Part shown: in pieces, positions 23,211-26,390 of the stretch
Numbering within the stretch: the stretch's first letter is position 1
How the letters are laid out: each line of letters begins with the position of its first letter
From: Pedobacter sp. UBA5917
GTDB lineage: Bacteria > Bacteroidota > Bacteroidia > Sphingobacteriales > Sphingobacteriaceae
NCBI RefSeq assembly: GCF_002432345.1
Contig: NZ_DJDT01000062.1
Location: 1 to 26,390, forward strand
DNA length: 26,390 nucleotides
Direction: 5' to 3'
The notes under the pieces: generated by a model
The model's input: the letters and a program-made list of their open reading frames with translations, nothing else
What the model was told of the DNA's origin: nothing
The model's database searches: none
Translations under genes and position numbers: made by a program

Positions 23211-24377
23211 TTAGACTATTTCAAAAACAGTATCGAGATTTTTATAACAGCGTTCTTTTTCGTAATTGGTGTTAAAAGCAGCCAATGCATTTTCTGCCTG
23301 TTTTTCATATTCCGATCTGTCTGTTAAGAGTTTGATGATATTATTCCCAAATTCAACGGGATTGTCACTAACCAAACAACCGTTATTGGTTTTATTGATC
23401 AAACCATCTATGCCCCTGGTATTGCAAACTATTGGCAGGCCATAAGATAATGCTTCTACTACTTTTATCTTGGTTCCGGTGCCGGTTAACATTGGGCATA
23501 AGGCTACCTTGGCGTTTTGGTAATAAGTTGATAAATCTTCAGCAAAGTTTACGGCAATAACATTGGGTGCCTTTATCGATAAATGCTCATTTATCTGTCC
23601 GATAATGCATATCTGTATGTTGCCCGGTAGTAATGGGTATACCTTGCTAAAAAACCAATTGGCCGATTTTTGATTATGTATGTTATCGGATGCTACATAT
23701 ATCAGATCGAAAGGTTTTTCTTCGGTAGCATTTTGGTTTTCCGGTTTATCCAGCATCATAGGGGCAAGTGCAACCCTGTTTTTACAGAACTGGCTAAATA
23801 TATACTGTTCTTCAACCGAAATGGCCAAAGCAATGTCGAATAATGAAATTCTCCTGATTTCTTCTTTAAAAGACTGACCGATATTTACCTTCTTTTGAAG
23901 CTGGGCAGTTATGAAGTCGTGCGTGTCGATTACGGTTATCGCTTTCTTGGTGAGGTGGTTATTATCAACCAGTGTAGCCCAACTGGCATAGTTGATAAAG
24001 ATGTAGTCGTAATCGCTGTTTTTTAAGATTTTATTAAAAGCCCGCTTAAATCTCATGGTTACCAGTTCAGGGAATTGGAGCGGAAAGAACCAGGCCTTAT
24101 TCTGATAGAAAAAATTTGGCAGCTTATAAAAAAGCAGGTAATAGAGTATATTTTTTTTAGAAGGTTTTTTTTTAATTACATAAGTATTATTGGCCAGGCC
24201 CGATTGCTCAAATGCTTTAATATCAGTTTCGTTCCAGCGCCCGGTGAAATACTCGCTTACAAAATCAATTTCAAAATTTCTTGATTTAAAGTAGTTTAAC
24301 ATGCTTAAAGCCCTGGTTCTGTTCCCTGCGTTTTTTTTGAGCGGGTTATCAGGCATAAAAAATAATACTTTCTTCAT
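23211..24377 (-). CDS. GT4 family glycosyltransferase
   Basis: 388 residues, two Rossmann halves of a GT-B enzyme. The N-terminal half contains VLFFMPDNPLKKNAGNRTRA and AITVIDTHDF. The C-terminal half has FDLIYVASDNIHN, then the donor-binding block PMLTGTGTKIKVVEALSYG (about 293-311) followed by LPIV, where the Glu in VVEA matches the conserved E of the E-x7-E region. It starts 8 bp after the ABC transporter stop, as second gene of the cluster. Acceptor and sugar donor cannot be deduced. Confidence 0.9.
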   Translation of the reverse strand: MKKVLFFMPDNPLKKNAGNRTRALSMLNYFKSRNFEIDFVSEYFTGRWNETDIKAFEQSGLANNTYVIKKKPSKKNILYYLLFYKLPNFFYQNKAWFFPLQFPELVTMRFKRAFNKILKNSDYDYIFINYASWATLVDNNHLTKKAITVIDTHDFITAQLQKKVNIGQSFKEEIRRISLFDIALAISVEEQYIFSQFCKNRVALAPMMLDKPENQNATEEKPFDLIYVASDNIHNQKSANWFFSKVYPLLPGNIQICIIGQINEHLSIKAPNVIAVNFAEDLSTYYQNAKVALCPMLTGTGTKIKVVEALSYGLPIVCNTRGIDGLINKTNNGCLVSDNPVEFGNNIIKLLTDRSEYEKQAENALAAFNTNYEKERCYKNLDTVFEIV

Positions 24378-24385
24378 CTAAGTGT

Positions 24386-26206
24386 TTAGTCGTTAAAGGC
24401 TTGCATGTCGATTAAGCGCCTGTATAAACCATTTGTGTTCATTAATTCATTATGGCTTCCACTTTCTACAACTTCGCCTTTATCAATTACCACAATCTTA
24501 TCCGCATGTTGTATGGTACTTAAACGATGCGCTATTACTATTGAAGTACGGTTTTTCATTAAATTATTTAACGCATCCTGCACCAGTTTTTCCGATTCTG
24601 TATCCAATGCCGATGTGGCTTCGTCTAAAAGCATGATTGGGGGGTTGGCTAAAACGGCCCTGGCTATACAAACACGCTGTTTTTGTCCTCCTGATAATTT
24701 ATTACCCCTATCTCCCACGCTGGTTTGGTAACCATTTTCGGTATTCAGGATAAAATCGTGGGCATTTGCAATTTTCGCTGCAGCAATAACTTCTTCTTCT
24801 GTTGCATCTGGTTTGGCAAAGGCGATATTATTGAAAATACTGTCGTTAAATAGAAACGATTCCTGGTTAACGATCCCCATCTGCGAACGGATGCTTTCTA
24901 CGGTAAGGTCTTTATAATCATGGCCGTCGATTTTGATCGCACCCGATTTTGGATCATGAAAACGTGGGAGTAAATCCATCAAAGTACTTTTGCCGCCTCC
25001 CGAAGGACCAACCAAAGCTACCGTTTTACCTTTTTCTATATCGATATTGATGTTTTTTAGTACCTGTTTGTCGCCATAATAGAAGGAAACATCCTGTAGG
25101 GTTAGTGCTGTGCTGAAATTGTCTAATACTTCTGCACCGGTTTTATTTTTAAGTGCAGGCTCGGTATCAATCAGATCCAACACCCGTTCGCCGGCCGCAA
25201 TACCCGAATGGATACCACTAAACGAATCTGCCAATGCTTTTACAGGCTGTAGCACCTGCGAAAATGTGGCCAGGTAAACTACAAATTCTGCTGCTTTCAG
25301 ATCGCCTTGTCCACTTAATATCAGTGTACCACCATATAAAAGGATAAATACAACAACCAGAACACCCAGTGTTTGAGAAACCGGCGAGGCCAATTGTTGT
25401 CTCCTGGCCATTTTTCTATTGATAAATGAGTAAAATCTGTTTTCGTTATCAAATTTTTCTTTGGTCCGTTCAGTAGAATTAAAGGCCTTAATAATCTTTA
25501 TACCGCTTAACGACTCATCCAAAAAGCCGATCATTTTTGCAAAAGATTCGTGCGATTGTGTAGCCTGTTGCTTTAATCTTTTAACGATTTTACTGATGAT
25601 AAAGCCAGAAACGGGAATAACTAATAAAGAAAAAAGGGTTAATTTGGCAGATATAGAAATCAGCACGCCAATAAAAAAAAGCAGTTGTAATGGTTCTTTA
25701 AAAACAACCTGTAGTGTATTGGTTACCGTAAACTGCACTACCTGTACATCTGATGCTACTTTTGATATAATATCGCCTTTGCGTTCGTTGTTGAAATAAC
25801 CAACATGAAGGTTCATTACATTGTTAAAAACGGTTTTACGAATATTTAACAGCGTATGTACACGTAAATCTTCCATAAAGCGCTGAGCAAAATAACGGAA
25901 AAAGTTGGCGAGAAATACGGTCCCGATAATAATCACACAGATTACTTTTAGCGCCAGGATTTTATCATCAGCAATAATGCCATCGATGTAATTATTAAAG
26001 CGGCCCAATAAATCCCATGAACTTTTATCTTCAGCAATTTTGGTCGGGTCATCACATTTCCCTAAAAACAATGCCTGCATTAAAGGACCAAGTAGTGTAA
26101 AAAGAAATGTATTAAAAAAAATGGCAAATACTGTGGTGATCACATAAGGTATTGCGAACTTTTCTATGGGTTTGGCAAATGATAATAAACGAAAATAAGT
26201 TTTCAT
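24386..26206 (-). CDS. MsbA-like ABC exporter (fused membrane and ATPase domains)
   Basis: 606-residue half-transporter that works as a homodimer. The membrane domain (about 15-330) has six predicted helices. The ATPase domain has Walker A GPSGGGKS (400-407), Q-loop Gln448, signature LSGGQ (504-508), Walker B IMLLDE (524-529) and H-loop His560. It resembles lipid A/lipid-linked oligosaccharide flippases (MsbA, PglK, WlaB-like) and also multidrug exporters, which cannot be told apart by eye. Between helices 1 and 2 there is an unusually long loop (about 50-75, GKCDDPTKIAEDKSSW) with an acidic patch. As first gene of a glycan cluster, flipping of a lipid-linked product is the favoured role. Confidence 0.9.
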   Translation of the reverse strand: MKTYFRLLSFAKPIEKFAIPYVITTVFAIFFNTFLFTLLGPLMQALFLGKCDDPTKIAEDKSSWDLLGRFNNYIDGIIADDKILALKVICVIIIGTVFLANFFRYFAQRFMEDLRVHTLLNIRKTVFNNVMNLHVGYFNNERKGDIISKVASDVQVVQFTVTNTLQVVFKEPLQLLFFIGVLISISAKLTLFSLLVIPVSGFIISKIVKRLKQQATQSHESFAKMIGFLDESLSGIKIIKAFNSTERTKEKFDNENRFYSFINRKMARRQQLASPVSQTLGVLVVVFILLYGGTLILSGQGDLKAAEFVVYLATFSQVLQPVKALADSFSGIHSGIAAGERVLDLIDTEPALKNKTGAEVLDNFSTALTLQDVSFYYGDKQVLKNINIDIEKGKTVALVGPSGGGKSTLMDLLPRFHDPKSGAIKIDGHDYKDLTVESIRSQMGIVNQESFLFNDSIFNNIAFAKPDATEEEVIAAAKIANAHDFILNTENGYQTSVGDRGNKLSGGQKQRVCIARAVLANPPIMLLDEATSALDTESEKLVQDALNNLMKNRTSIVIAHRLSTIQHADKIVVIDKGEVVESGSHNELMNTNGLYRRLIDMQAFND

Positions 26207-26390
26207 TTTATGTAAAATGGAATATGTAAAAAGGAAGATGGTTAAAGTATCACCCTAAAAAATCTATATAAAAACTTGGCAAAGTTAAGCTTTTCAATTA
26301 AACGTTGTGGTTTTTCGAAACCTTCGAGGTTTAAAATTACAATTCTTGGGTTTTAAGAATGAATGGATCAACTGTTTTACAGGCATTCCT
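26207..26390. other. Upstream region of the glycan cluster, no gene recognised
   Basis: Contains a run of ATGTAAAATGG/ATATGTAAAA-type words (26210-26241), like the outer arms of the element at 3629-3780. A minus-strand TAACTTTG (26280-26287) fits TAnnTTTG and could be the cluster promoter, giving a leader of about 70 nt, but no TTG stands at the usual -33 distance. CATTTTA and TAAAATG (26204-26219) form a palindrome overlapping the transporter start codon. Confidence 0.4.

Noticed and set aside
26242..26352. Minus-strand 36-codon frame reading like a protein tail (RIVILNLEGFEKPQRLIEK...)
   Set aside because: It looks protein-like but has an in-frame stop directly before it and no ATG, GTG or TTG start; it could be a frameshifted gene remnant or chance, and it overlaps a promoter-like box. 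Not enough for a gene call.

Overview
The window looks like chromosomal DNA of a Bacteroidota member of the Sphingobacteriaceae, most likely Pedobacter or a close relative. Evidence: families largely confined to the phylum (a DUF4270 lipoprotein, an OMP_b-brl_3 TonB-dependent receptor with a carboxypeptidase-regulatory-like N-terminus), repeated Bacteroidota-type -7 promoter elements (TAnnTTTG), few Shine-Dalgarno sites, moderate-to-low GC, and an IF-2 with a very long disordered N-terminus. I see no rRNA, tRNA, CRISPR array, insertion sequence or phage module; the phage-holin-like protein is a membrane-protein family name only.

Layout. 1-369: non-coding, with REP-like palindromic sequence and a strong intrinsic terminator. 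370-2640 (minus): a two-gene unit, a half-length starch-synthase-like protein followed by a DUF4270 lipoprotein. 2784-5139 (plus): panC, panD and an LPG_synthase_TM membrane protein; panC and panD make pantothenate (CoA precursor). 5149-8703 (minus): an outer-membrane receptor preceded by a membrane-anchored AraC-type regulator. 8932-10071: acyl-CoA dehydrogenase. 10135-10479 (minus): small four-helix membrane protein. 10498-10929: small lipoprotein. 11051-15905: the rimP-nusA-infB operon (30S maturation, transcription elongation/termination, translation initiation), with a textbook promoter and a terminator-like hairpin in its leader, closed by an intrinsic terminator. 16075-17307: stand-alone AAA/DUF4143 ATPase behind a 32-bp tandem repeat. 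17454-18542: acyltransferase-3 membrane protein. 18549-26206 (minus): a tightly packed surface-glycan cluster, transcribed as MsbA-like ABC exporter, GT4, DUF5672, UDP-galactopyranose mutase, GT90, GT2, GT2.

The glycan genes together suggest a lipid-linked or LPS-type surface glycan: Glf supplies UDP-galactofuranose, the four glycosyltransferases plus DUF5672 build an oligosaccharide, the acyltransferase may decorate it and the ABC protein may flip the lipid-linked product. The exact structure is inference.

Most of the window is ordinary. The most noteworthy signals are non-coding: the leader of rimP-nusA-infB, a 32-bp tandem repeat whose period matches the promoter spacing, three unrelated intergenic elements that share one architecture (long imperfect palindromes built from short reiterated words), and promoter boxes lying 3-5 nt before start codons.
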